Positions 7,424-15,187 of a stretch of 23,576 nt of DNA are shown piece after piece (the first letter of the stretch is position 1; the number at the start of each line of letters is the position of its first letter). The DNA is from Oleispira sp964022115 (GTDB taxonomy: Bacteria > Pseudomonadota > Gammaproteobacteria > Pseudomonadales > Oceanobacteraceae). The notes under the pieces were generated by a model, which saw only the letters and a program-made list of their open reading frames with translations, was not told where the DNA came from and ran no database searches. The position numbers were made by a program, and so were the translations under genes. The DNA lies in contig CAXIBC010000045.1 of the NCBI GenBank assembly GCA_964022115.1, positions 1 through 23,576 on the forward strand. The letters are read 5' to 3'.

Positions 7424-8128
7424 TCAAAGCGAGTCTATGTTCAAGCGCCCGTTATCAAGTTGAATAAGACTAGCCTGACTGCAGTGCTGCTGTTCATCTT
7501 CAAACAGCTTATATTCGCCCGCAATAGCGACCAGTTCAGCTTCTAGAGATTGGCAGCTTATAGTGGCTTGATTATTACCATTGATGCCGGCTAAAGCTCG
7601 CCCTCTTAGTGGGCCGTATATATGTATGCTACCACCGGCTAAGACTTCTGCGCCGGTACTGACTAGGCCAAAGATGACTAGGTCACCTTCAGCGCTAAGT
7701 TGTTGTCCTGAACGCACAGGGAATTTATGCACAGTGGTTTTGGCTGTTACACCGGTGGCCGCAGCTTGCTCTTCAATAATAGGTTCAACAACGATTTCAA
7801 TATCAGCCGCTTTAATACGCGCAGGTTTATTATTTCCTTTACCAAAATCGGCTAATTCTAATTGTTCTAATAACTCATGATGCTCATCTTGAGCATTCTT
7901 AACGCCGATGGGCAGCATGCCAAATTCATGACAGAGTAAATACAAAGAGGGTAGGTCGATTTTTTCATCCAGCTCGATGAAATCAAATATACAAGGTAAG
8001 CGGACAAACATTTTTGGTGCTTGTTCAACCTTGGTTTTGAGCTCTTGCTGAATCTGGGATAAGTCATTGCTTTGCAGTAACAAGGTAGTAATTGGGTTTA
8101 ACCCAGCTTTTAGATTAAAGGCTGCCAT
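7424..8128 (-). CDS. minC: Septum site-determining protein MinC
   Basis: The 234-residue FtsZ polymerisation inhibitor has an N-terminal domain (about 1-110) starting AFNLKAG, a charged/alanine-rich linker (about 110-130) and a C-terminal beta-helix (about 135-225). That domain contains VRSGQQLSAEGDLVIFG and GPLRGRALAGINGN, which mediate dimerisation and MinD binding. The ATG overlaps the hopJ stop as TAATG with no good independent Shine-Dalgarno sequence, so its translation is probably coupled to hopJ. Confidence 0.97.
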   Translation of the reverse strand: MAAFNLKAGLNPITTLLLQSNDLSQIQQELKTKVEQAPKMFVRLPCIFDFIELDEKIDLPSLYLLCHEFGMLPIGVKNAQDEHHELLEQLELADFGKGNNKPARIKAADIEIVVEPIIEEQAAATGVTAKTTVHKFPVRSGQQLSAEGDLVIFGLVSTGAEVLAGGSIHIYGPLRGRALAGINGNNQATISCQSLEAELVAIAGEYKLFEDEQQHCSQASLIQLDNGRLNIDSL

Positions 8129-8487
8129 TAGCTTGTTACTTTTTGCTCGAGTGGGAATTTGGCAAAAGTAATGTTTACTAAGCCTTCTTTTAATACTCGG
8201 CGCAAATTATGGTGATTATCAATATCGGGGGTTGCTAGAACATCACGATAATGCTGACCAAAACAGGCAAGCGCTTGCTGTTGAGTTAAATTCAATAACT
8301 GTGCTAGCGCGAATACTTTACAGGAACCTTGGTTTTGTTCTGCACTATTGACCACAGTGCCATTATTAAAGGCGCTTGGGGTAAAGTGATAATGCTGTTC
8401 GATAAACGCCAGAGTGGTCTCAAATTGGAAATCATCCTGAGCTAATTGGGCCAATAATTCGTTTTTAGCCTGGTTAAACTGTGACAT
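8128..8487 (-). CDS. HopJ-family protein
   Basis: The 119-residue protein matches the HopJ type III effector family (named from Pseudomonas syringae). Members occur as ordinary housekeeping-like genes in many free-living proteobacteria. Characteristic stretches are IEQHYHFTPSAFNNG, NQGSCKVFALAQL and ACFGQHYRD. The ATG at 8487 has AAAGGA 9 nt upstream; a TTG 18 nt further up is less likely because it would overlap that site. The stop overlaps minC by one base, making this the first gene of the min run. No secretion system is nearby, so an effector role is not supported. The biochemical function is unknown. Confidence 0.88.
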   Translation of the reverse strand: MSQFNQAKNELLAQLAQDDFQFETTLAFIEQHYHFTPSAFNNGTVVNSAEQNQGSCKVFALAQLLNLTQQQALACFGQHYRDVLATPDIDNHHNLRRVLKEGLVNITFAKFPLEQKVTS

Positions 8488-8613
8488 GGTTACAATTCCT
8501 TTCAAATTGTTGTAAGGCTAACACCAGAAAACGTAAAGTGTAACTCCCATTCTAAGAAAAAAGCGCTATGTTTATAAACTAGAACTAAAAATAATAAGTA
8601 CAGAGGTATAGAA

Positions 8614-8748
8614 ATGGATAATTTAATAGTTTTGTTTGTTATTACTGGGCTGGTTGTTGTTGCAAGCTATGTGCTTTCACTCAGTTGGCAAGATTTTAGT
8701 CGTCACCTAATTCCTAGAAAATTGCGCCCTACAAAATCAAAAGAGTAA
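8614..8748 (+). CDS. Small single-pass membrane protein, 44 aa
   Basis: The short frame MDNLIVLFVITGLVVVASYV... has one strong hydrophobic segment (about 4-23) followed by a basic tail ending RKLRPTKSKE. AGAGG lies 7 nt before the ATG. Its N-out/C-in-like charge pattern and clear ribosome-binding site support a real gene. No family is recognised. It sits 44 bp upstream of dinB and ends 14 bp before the LexA box, so it is probably transcribed separately from dinB or reads through into it. Confidence 0.6.
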   Translation: MDNLIVLFVITGLVVVASYVLSLSWQDFSRHLIPRKLRPTKSKE

Positions 8749-8762
8749 TATTGATTACTTGA

Positions 8763-8782
8763 TACTGTTTTTATATCCAGTA
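8763..8782 (+). promoter_or_regulatory. LexA (SOS) box upstream of dinB
   Basis: The 20-bp site is TACTG-N10-CAGTA with a perfect 5-bp palindrome at each end and an AT-rich centre. It matches the E. coli LexA consensus ends exactly (CTGT...CCAG in place of CTGT...ACAG at the core). It lies 10 bp before the dinB ATG, close to the start of transcription, where bound LexA would block the promoter. Confidence 0.85.
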
Positions 8783-8792
8783 TTATTATTGG

Positions 8793-9836
8793 ATGAGAAA
8801 AGTATTACACATCGACTGCGACTGCTTCTTTGCTGCTATTGAAATGAGGGAAAACCCTCAGCTTTGCCATGTACCTATTGCCATTGGTGGTCGTTCTGAT
8901 CGCCGTGGGGTGATTTCGACGTGTAATTATCCGGCTCGTGAATATGGTATACGATCGGCTATGGCGACAGCCGTAGCGTTTAAACACTGCCCCGAATTAA
9001 TTCTCTTGCCTGGCAATATGCCTCTATATCGTGAGGTCTCTGGGCAGGTGATGGCGATTATCCGCCGTTATGGGATTGCCTTTGAGCAGGTTTCGGTTGA
9101 TGAAGCGTACCTTGAACTTGAACCTCAAGACTCAGCGATAGAGATTGGCCAGCGTATTCGTGCTGCAGTAGAAGCAGAGGTGGGTATTACCGTATCAGTT
9201 GGGGCAGCACCGAATAAATTTTTGGCTAAAGTGGCTAGTGATTGGCACAAGCCTAATGGATTATTTGCGGTTAAACCCCATCAGGTCGAAGTGTTTGTCA
9301 GTCAGTTGGCGGTGCGTAAAATACCGGGTATTGGCCCTAAAACTGCCGAGCGTTTAGCGGCGCAAGGTATAGAATTCTGTCAGGATGCTCATAAATATAG
9401 TTTGCTCGAGCTAGTAAATCTTTTTGGTCGCACTGGGGCTACTTTATACAAGCGAAGCCGTGGACAAGATGAGCGTCGGTTAACGACCCAGCGCATTCGA
9501 AAGTCCATCAGTATTGAGCATACCTTTGCACAAGATCTTTATTTAGCCCAGGAGCTGGATATTGAAGCAGAGCACTTATGGCTTAAGTTTTTACAGCGTA
9601 TCGAAAAAGCTCATCTAGATAGTCGCAGCTTAGCGCCTTTTGTTAAGGTTAAGTTTAACGACTTTAGTCAAACCACGTTAGCGGATCAGTTTCTGGATAC
9701 TAGCCTGCAGTCTTTTCGTCAGTTATTACAGCAAGCTCGTTTGCGCCACGATAGTAATGAAATCCAAGGGATACGGTTAATTGGTCTAGGGGGGCGCTGC
9801 CCGAGTGTGGATGAGCAGCAACTGGTATTGTTTTGA
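8793..9836 (+). CDS. dinB: DNA polymerase IV (DinB)
   Basis: The 347-residue Y-family translesion polymerase has catalytic acidic residues Asp8 (HIDCDCFF) and Asp103/Glu104 (SVDEAYLE). Phe13 corresponds to the steric gate. GIGPKTAERLAAQGI is the thumb HhH, and the little-finger domain follows. The extreme C-terminus QLVLF is a beta-clamp binding motif. It copies past damaged bases with low fidelity. The LexA box immediately upstream makes SOS induction very likely. The start agrees with the standard MRK N-terminus although the Shine-Dalgarno sequence is weak. Confidence 0.97.
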   Translation: MRKVLHIDCDCFFAAIEMRENPQLCHVPIAIGGRSDRRGVISTCNYPAREYGIRSAMATAVAFKHCPELILLPGNMPLYREVSGQVMAIIRRYGIAFEQVSVDEAYLELEPQDSAIEIGQRIRAAVEAEVGITVSVGAAPNKFLAKVASDWHKPNGLFAVKPHQVEVFVSQLAVRKIPGIGPKTAERLAAQGIEFCQDAHKYSLLELVNLFGRTGATLYKRSRGQDERRLTTQRIRKSISIEHTFAQDLYLAQELDIEAEHLWLKFLQRIEKAHLDSRSLAPFVKVKFNDFSQTTLADQFLDTSLQSFRQLLQQARLRHDSNEIQGIRLIGLGGRCPSVDEQQLVLF

Positions 9837-9859
9837 GGTGGCTTTGTTTAGCTATACGC

Positions 9860-10885
9860 CTATTTAGTCGTACGATAGTAACTGGGTGGCTGGCCGGTCC
9901 AGCGCTTAAAGGCTTTGCGAAAGTTTGATGGGTCGTTATAACCGATTAAAGCAGCGATTTCTTCAATCGGCAGGCTCGATGTTTTAAGGTATTCGATTGC
10001 CATTTCTTTACGGACTTCGTCGAGTATCTTTTGGTACGAGGTGCTGACTTCTTGTAGGCTGCGACTGAGTGTTCGTGTACTGGTAGCTAGCTGACTGGCT
10101 ACGGTTTCAATGGCAGGAAAATGCCCAGGGTGACTGAGCAAAATACGACGAACCTTAACCACTATTCCTTCTTTAGGCCCCATGCGAGATAAAATTTCTG
10201 CACATTGAGACTCAGCCATTTTGGCTGTTGCTTCATCGGCTAGAGTCGTTGGGGTATCCAATAAGCTGCTATCTATGATGATTTCAGTTCTCGGTTGATC
10301 CCAGCTTATTGGGCAGCTAGGGAAATAGTGCTGGTACTGATCGGCATAGTCAGGCTTTGAACGATTAATATTGATCGCTTTAGGTATGATATCTAGGCCG
10401 GTTAAATAGCGCCCTAGGCTGATAAAGTTGGTTAAGAATATATCGCACAGTAAATTGAACAGGCTAGCAATAGGTATGTGAGTAGTCAGTCGAATGGCCG
10501 TGATATCGCCTTGCTCACAGACTTCAAAATTAAATGCTGGGTCAATGAGTACATGATATTTTAAACCTAGGTTTAAGGCTTGGCGGATGTTGGCACAACT
10601 TAATATTGCGTAACCCAGCATGCCAAATTGGTTGATGTTGATTCTATTGCCTATTTCTAACCCTAGGGCTTTATCATCGCACAAGCTCAGTAAGTTATTG
10701 CTTAATACAATGACTTGCTGATAGGTCAAGCGCGCCTTCGGATTGGTAAAATCCTCCGGATCAATATTGGTATTTTCAAGTAGAGCTTCTTCAGATACCC
10801 CTTTTTCTTGACCCAACTTCACCAAAATGGCAGAAATGTTAGCGGGTACTAAGGGTTCATTTAAACTCCAGGTTCCTCTGATCAC
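9860..10885 (-). CDS. AraC-family regulator (PF12625-type N-terminus)
   Basis: The 341-residue regulator has an N-terminal effector region of the 'arabinose-binding domain of AraC regulator' kind (about 20-205). The C-terminal double HTH (about 245-341) reads VASQLATSTRTLSRSLQE then IEEIAALIGYNDPSNFRKAFKRWTGQPPSYYR. The domain order resembles OruR/ArgR-like and related regulators found widely in Pseudomonas. The start used is GTG at 10885. It is convergent with dinB, with only 23 bp between stops. No obvious target operon is adjacent, so the effector is unknown. Confidence 0.88.
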   Translation of the reverse strand: MIRGTWSLNEPLVPANISAILVKLGQEKGVSEEALLENTNIDPEDFTNPKARLTYQQVIVLSNNLLSLCDDKALGLEIGNRININQFGMLGYAILSCANIRQALNLGLKYHVLIDPAFNFEVCEQGDITAIRLTTHIPIASLFNLLCDIFLTNFISLGRYLTGLDIIPKAININRSKPDYADQYQHYFPSCPISWDQPRTEIIIDSSLLDTPTTLADEATAKMAESQCAEILSRMGPKEGIVVKVRRILLSHPGHFPAIETVASQLATSTRTLSRSLQEVSTSYQKILDEVRKEMAIEYLKTSSLPIEEIAALIGYNDPSNFRKAFKRWTGQPPSYYRTTK

Positions 10886-11017
10886 CTAGGCTGATCCTTT
10901 TTTTTGTTATTACTGGGAATAAAGTACGACAGAATGACCGATTTTGTAACATTAAACAAGATGACAGTATGAACCTATAATAATTGCACGGGATGAATAG
11001 TGAAGTTATTTATAACG

Positions 11018-11890
11018 TTATTTATGTTGAAATGGGAAGTGGGCTCGGCTCAAAAAATGCCCCCAATCGATTACTTGCTGAGAGGTATGATTCGATAGCA
11101 GGTTTAAAACAATCTCGTTAAGGGCATTATCATCTTTACGGGCAATAAAAAAAACCAGATCTGAGCGGCGCCATTCAAATTCGGCAATCTCGCATTCAAG
11201 TTTACCATGCTGCACCAATTGAAAGAGCTGGTAGGCGTTTTCACGCTTCATTAATAACATCCAAAAACCTGAGCGTAAGCGATCTAATAAACGTCCTTGA
11301 ATTGATTCTACATGGATATTACAGGTGATTTTATGATCTCTTTGCTGTTTCTTTCCCTGATTAATGAGTGCCGCTAAATGGCGAGGCTCATCGTCATTAA
11401 TTAAATAATAGCGCCCGTCCCACTCTCGATAGCCTAGGTGAAAAGGTTGTTTCTCTTCAGGGAAGGCTAGGCTGATATTGCGTGCATATTCGCTATCAGT
11501 TTCTTGGGGGATTTGGTTGGCTTGTTCGCTGCCATAGCTGAGCAAATCAAGATAATCATTATCACACTCACTGACCTTGATACCATTAATAGCACTAATT
11601 GAAAGTGAGTAAGGGTATTCATTTTCGCTAATAAGTTTTTTTAATAGCTCGGCTAATGAGTGCCATTTCGACTGGCTGCTCATTAAACTTTCGGCTGCGG
11701 CTTCATGAGCATTAATGAGGCTTAGCCAGCGATGGCAAAGGTAGCTTTTAGGGTTGATATCTTCGAGGTCGGGTAATTGAATTTCTTTTGCTGCATGGCG
11801 GGCATACCAGCGAGGAAAGAGTCGCTGAGCGATTAAATTAATGAATTGTTCCAGGTCAAACCCTGAATCGACGGCCTTATCGTTACTCAC
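11018..11890 (-). CDS. Unrecognised cytoplasmic protein, 290 aa
   Basis: No family is recognised with confidence. The protein has no signal peptide or membrane segment. The N-terminal part is helical (FDLEQFINLIAQRLFPRWYARHAA), and an acidic middle contains LGYREWDGRYYLINDDEPRHLAAL. A basic/aromatic C-terminal half has RLLDRLRSGFWMLLMKRENAYQLFQLV. The GTG start has AGGAAGG upstream, a good ribosome-binding site. It is flanked by gaps of 132 and 189 bp, so it is probably monocistronic. Composition matches its neighbours, so no transfer is suggested. Confidence 0.7.
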   Translation of the reverse strand: MSNDKAVDSGFDLEQFINLIAQRLFPRWYARHAAKEIQLPDLEDINPKSYLCHRWLSLINAHEAAAESLMSSQSKWHSLAELLKKLISENEYPYSLSISAINGIKVSECDNDYLDLLSYGSEQANQIPQETDSEYARNISLAFPEEKQPFHLGYREWDGRYYLINDDEPRHLAALINQGKKQQRDHKITCNIHVESIQGRLLDRLRSGFWMLLMKRENAYQLFQLVQHGKLECEIAEFEWRRSDLVFFIARKDDNALNEIVLNLLSNHTSQQVIDWGHFLSRAHFPFQHK

Positions 11891-11910
11891 TTCGCCTTCC
11901 TAGAAATATT

Positions 11911-12045
11911 AACTACCTATATAAGGTAGCGGCCGAAGTTGACGCAGCTTTAGTGGTTGCTGGTTACCGGCCGTTAAACCGCTAGGTAATGCGACAGAAA
12001 CTACTGACCCAGAATCTGAGTTAAATTCTGCTTGAAAGAGTTTCT
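11911..12045. other. Inverted-repeat-rich intergenic stretch
   Basis: In the 189 bp without genes there are three hairpin candidates. CTACCT/AGGTAG (11913-11918 with 11924-11929) has a 5-nt loop. TAGTGGTT/AACCGCTA (11951-11958 with 11977-11984) has one G-T pair. A nested pair is AGAAACT/AGTTTCT (11996-12002 with 12039-12045) enclosing CAGAAT/ATTCTG (12010-12015 with 12025-12030). None has a long T-run on either strand. This could be a structured 3' UTR of the minus-strand gene upstream or a small RNA. No known RNA family is recognised. Confidence 0.4.
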
Positions 12046-12079
12046 AGCCGCCTTATAAATTACACATTTTAAGTCTAGC

Positions 12080-12874
12080 TTAGAAAGCGTATTTCAAATA
12101 CACCTGAGTTTCATGAACTTCTTTCGAAATTTCAGAGGGTGGGCGACTATCCCAGTTGCTTTGCCATTTCCATTGCAGGTGTAATTGTTCACTAATAGGT
12201 AAGGATATTTGTGCCTGTAATAACGCTTTTACATCGTCAGTATCGGCAAGGTTAGGTTGTAGATACAGTGTTGCACTGGTGCTAATCGCCCGCTCACCAG
12301 AGAACTGATACAACCAGTGGCTATACAGGTTTGCTCGATAGAGTTGATCTGCACGAATACGTCCAAGATCCAGCTCTCTAACTTGTTCGTTAAAAACCCC
12401 TAATCCTTGGTAGCTATCTCCAGACGATTGTTTATCTCCGTTATTGGCTTTATGCCAGCTGTGCCAACGCAAACCTATGCCTTGTAGTGCACGGTATTTA
12501 ACCCCAGCAAAAGGGGCTTGTTCGTACTGTAAAAAGTATTCTTGGGCGATGGTTTGCTGATGCTTATGGATCAAACGAGTATGGAAAAAAGTTTCATCAT
12601 CGGTGCGATAACCATTATTGCGCTCATAATCTCGGTTAAACCAGTTCAGCCATTTGAATTGTGGATTACTCCAGCGAATATGGCTACCAAGGCCCAATTC
12701 GGCTTCTTCATTATTGCCAGCTTTGCCAGAAAAACTAAAGCGGACATGGCCGTTCCAACCTGCTTCGTCTTGTGCGGTGCGCTCTTTTTCAATATTGGAA
12801 ATTGCTTGGCTGGTTAGCGGGAGTAATCCGAGAGAGATTAATAATAGGATGTGAGATGGCGTCGTGAGCCTCAT
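12080..12874 (-). CDS. DUF481-like outer-membrane beta-barrel protein
   Basis: The 264-residue exported protein has a clear signal peptide ending TSQA (about 1-24). After it come alternating amphipathic strands (HVRFSFSGKAG, AELGLGSHIRWS, QEYFLQYEQAPFAGVKYRALQGIGLRW, TSATLYLQPNL) and a C-terminal aromatic ending YLKYAF, the outer-membrane insertion signature. The layout of YRALQGIGLRW followed by YQGLGVFNEQV resembles DUF481 (salt-induced outer membrane protein, YdiY-like). The function is not known. It appears monocistronic. Confidence 0.7.
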   Translation of the reverse strand: MRLTTPSHILLLISLGLLPLTSQAISNIEKERTAQDEAGWNGHVRFSFSGKAGNNEEAELGLGSHIRWSNPQFKWLNWFNRDYERNNGYRTDDETFFHTRLIHKHQQTIAQEYFLQYEQAPFAGVKYRALQGIGLRWHSWHKANNGDKQSSGDSYQGLGVFNEQVRELDLGRIRADQLYRANLYSHWLYQFSGERAISTSATLYLQPNLADTDDVKALLQAQISLPISEQLHLQWKWQSNWDSRPPSEISKEVHETQVYLKYAF

Positions 12875-12948
12875 GAGTAAAACCTAATCTATGAGAATAT
12901 AAAGCAGGCTATTCTAATCACTCTGGCTAAAAAAAATAGGGTATTTGT

Positions 12949-13449
12949 TTATTTACTTGTTTGAGGTACTTGGCGGGCGGAGGCCATGTTCTGAATGACA
13001 ATACTCATTTTATCGACTTGCTGGCGCATGCTATAAGGAATTTCAAGCTCATCAAACTTAGCTTTGAAGTTATTCAAAAGGTCGACAGCATTGATCTTGC
13101 CTTCATGTGGGGTTAATTGGCGTGCTAATGACAGTGAACGCATACCGTTAATATCAGCGGCGGAAATAAAACCGAAATCATTCAACTTTGATTGCAATTG
13201 ATTGAGCTGCTCGCCATCGAGAGAGGTGACGTCAAATTCTTGTGATAGGTATTCTAAGTAGCTGGCACGATTCGAAAGGTGCAATTCTTGCGGTAAGGTA
13301 TCTTTCGTTTGCTGAGGCAATACCGAGTTAGCCGCGCTGACCTGAGCCTTATGAGCACCTTGAGCTTTATTATGAGCGTCGTTTGACGTACTGCTTTGAG
13401 GGCTGAAGGGTTGATTTTGAATGTAACTGCTAAGGCGATCAAGAATCAT
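12949..13449 (-). CDS. Unrecognised 166-aa protein
   Basis: No family is recognised. The first 55 residues or so are polar, rich in Ser, Gln and Ala, and probably disordered. The rest is helical and soluble (ASYLEYLSQEFDVTSLDGEQLNQLQSKLNDFGF, then VDLLNNFKAKFDELEIP). There is no signal peptide or membrane segment. AGGAG lies 7 nt before the ATG, which supports expression. The disordered N-terminus with a helical C-terminus is reminiscent of adaptor or export-substrate proteins, but this is only an impression. Confidence 0.65.
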   Translation of the reverse strand: MILDRLSSYIQNQPFSPQSSTSNDAHNKAQGAHKAQVSAANSVLPQQTKDTLPQELHLSNRASYLEYLSQEFDVTSLDGEQLNQLQSKLNDFGFISAADINGMRSLSLARQLTPHEGKINAVDLLNNFKAKFDELEIPYSMRQQVDKMSIVIQNMASARQVPQTSK

Positions 13450-13536
13450 GGTGCAGCTCCTATTACTCGTATTGTTGACAGTTAATACAGAGATAGCAGA
13501 AGCCGTGCCAGAATAGAGTTTATTGAAGAATTTAGC

Positions 13537-14211
13537 TTAAAACTTCCACTTAACCCATAAACTTGGGCCGGCAGCGGCAATTTGCCAGCGCTCAGGTTCA
13601 ACGTTTGCCGCTTGAGTATGATAGTTTCCGCTCTGATACGCCTGCTGCGCTTTCATCATACGAGTTGGGGAGGTATAAATTTTGAATTGTGAAACGGCCA
13701 TCCCCGTGGCAAAGGTTAACCAACCGTCGATAGGGCGCTTATCGTCATAGGCTACCGCTAATCCAGCTAAACCATTGACTAGGGTTGAGAGGGCATGGGT
13801 AACCCAGCTTTTTTCTTGGGCCTCGCGCGCTGCCGCTTTGGCTAACCAAGTCTCAGCTTGGCGCAGTTTAGCTTGTTGTTCTGCGGAATTATTGCTGCTC
13901 ATTTTTTGTAGTCTAAGGCTGTAACGGTGGCTGCGCATTGGATTTATGATGAGGTCGGCCGCTCCTAAGAAGCTGGTTATGGCACCTGTGCTCATATCAT
14001 ATTGTAATTTATCGTCTGCAACCAAGTTGGCACTAATACCTTGTGCTGTTGCGGACGTTGCGAGAAAGCCTAACCAGCCCCATTGCCATGTTTTACTATG
14101 ATTCGCATTTTGGGCAAATTGCTTTTGAATGAAATCTATTCTGATTTGTTGATCGTCAGCTTGGCTGATTGAGCTTAATAATACGCTCAATGCTAGGAGA
14201 AAAATACGCAT
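13537..14211 (-). CDS. Unrecognised exported protein, 224 aa
   Basis: The protein has a typical signal peptide (MRIFLLALSVLLSSISQA, cut before DDQ). Moderately hydrophobic glycine/alanine-rich stretches follow (WGWLGFLATSATAQGISANLV, TSFLGAADLIINP, LVNGLAGLAVAYDD, GWLTFATGMAVSQF) and the C-terminus is WVKWKF. No family is recognised. It may lie in or on a membrane as short hairpins. The C-terminal aromatic residue is compatible with the outer membrane but is not proof. It is transcribed divergently from the TetR gene, with 245 bp between them, so the TetR protein may control it. Confidence 0.65.
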   Translation of the reverse strand: MRIFLLALSVLLSSISQADDQQIRIDFIQKQFAQNANHSKTWQWGWLGFLATSATAQGISANLVADDKLQYDMSTGAITSFLGAADLIINPMRSHRYSLRLQKMSSNNSAEQQAKLRQAETWLAKAAAREAQEKSWVTHALSTLVNGLAGLAVAYDDKRPIDGWLTFATGMAVSQFKIYTSPTRMMKAQQAYQSGNYHTQAANVEPERWQIAAAGPSLWVKWKF

Positions 14212-14273
14212 GCTTGGGCCTGATTATTCTTATTATTAAGAGTAGGATGAAGGTTGATATTAAATACTAGTTT

Positions 14274-14447
14274 GTACGTGTGTTCCATGTTTTTGGATTT
14301 AATTGCTTAATACGGGGATTTATCTTAGCTTAGACTCACACTAAAGAATGAAAAAAGACAAATGGTACGTTTGTTCTGACAAAAACAGTTTAGTTACTGT
14401 ATAAATCTAAGATAATGTAATTTATTTTTAACACTGTACGCGTATTG
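14274..14447 (+). promoter_or_regulatory. Three GTACG repeats in a divergent promoter region
   Basis: Three related sites lie in the 245 bp between the exported-protein gene and the TetR gene: GTACGTGTGTTC (14274-14285), GTACGTTTGTTC (14365-14376) and GTACGCGTATTG (14436-14447). The first two match at 11 of 12 bases. The third contains the palindrome TACGCGTA and ends 9 nt before the tetR ATG. They are candidate operators for the TetR protein. The rest of the gap is AT-rich promoter-like DNA. Confidence 0.4.
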
Positions 14448-14456
14448 AGAGGAATC

Positions 14457-15167
14457 ATGACGCAACCGTCGGAAGCATCGATTAATAACACACATAAAGC
14501 TGCGGTAAAGTATCAAGGACGTAAAACCAGTCGTGCTGGTAGTGAACAGCGACGACGTTTGATTTTAGAAGCAGCATTACGCATTGTTGTTCGTGATGGC
14601 GTACGTGGTATTCGACATCGTGCTGTTGCTAAAGAAGCGGATGTGCCGCTAGCGGCTACAACCTATTATTTTAAAGATATTCAAGAATTGATTAATGATA
14701 CTTTTACCTTATATGCCGAACAGGCACTAGAAGTCATTAATCAGTTTTCTTTGCGTTTATACGAGCCGATTAAGGGTGGCGAAGGTAAGTCTTTTATTGA
14801 AGCCTTAGCCAGTACTGAGGATATGTCTGAGGTCATTGCGGATAATATGACTCAGTATGTGCTTGAACAAATAACGCAGCACAGAGATGCGCTGATTGCA
14901 GAGCAGGCGTTTCGTTATGAAGCCATTTTGAGCCCGCACTTGCGCCAGCTTGGTAGTGTGCATAAAGAAGCGTTAATGCAAAAATTAACTGAATTATTAA
15001 GCTTGATGAAATCACCTAATCCAGCAGCGGATGCCAGTATTATGGTTGCGGTTATTCATCGTATCGAATATGAAGGTTTGTTAGTAGCCGCTGATGAGAT
15101 TGATAAAGAAGAAATTCGTGCGACCTTGCTGCGTCAATTAAGCTTGATGTTTCACTCTCGTGGCTAA
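14457..15167 (+). CDS. TetR-family transcriptional regulator
   Basis: The 236-residue protein has the TetR HTH at about 30-76: RLILEAALRIVVRDGVRGIRHRAVAKEADVPLAATTYYFKDIQELI. A long helical C-terminal ligand domain follows, of the TetR_C_31-like type. The basic extension of about 28 residues before the HTH is seen in this subgroup. The ATG at 14457 has GAGAGG 4 nt upstream, so the more upstream TTG is not needed. It converges on the FAD oxidoreductase gene with 20 bp between stops. The ligand is unknown; possible targets are itself and the divergent exported-protein gene. Confidence 0.88.
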   Translation: MTQPSEASINNTHKAAVKYQGRKTSRAGSEQRRRLILEAALRIVVRDGVRGIRHRAVAKEADVPLAATTYYFKDIQELINDTFTLYAEQALEVINQFSLRLYEPIKGGEGKSFIEALASTEDMSEVIADNMTQYVLEQITQHRDALIAEQAFRYEAILSPHLRQLGSVHKEALMQKLTELLSLMKSPNPAADASIMVAVIHRIEYEGLLVAADEIDKEEIRATLLRQLSLMFHSRG

Positions 15168-15187
15168 GCTGGAATTATATTAGGATT

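Noticed and set aside
7328..7546. Plus-strand frames lying across minC and minD
   Set aside because: They are antisense shadows of clear min genes, with no ribosome-binding site or recognisable product.
8128..8487. HopJ gene as evidence of a type III secretion or effector locus
   Set aside because: HopJ homologues are widespread in non-pathogens, and no secretion genes, hrp box or chaperone lie nearby. It is coupled to minC.
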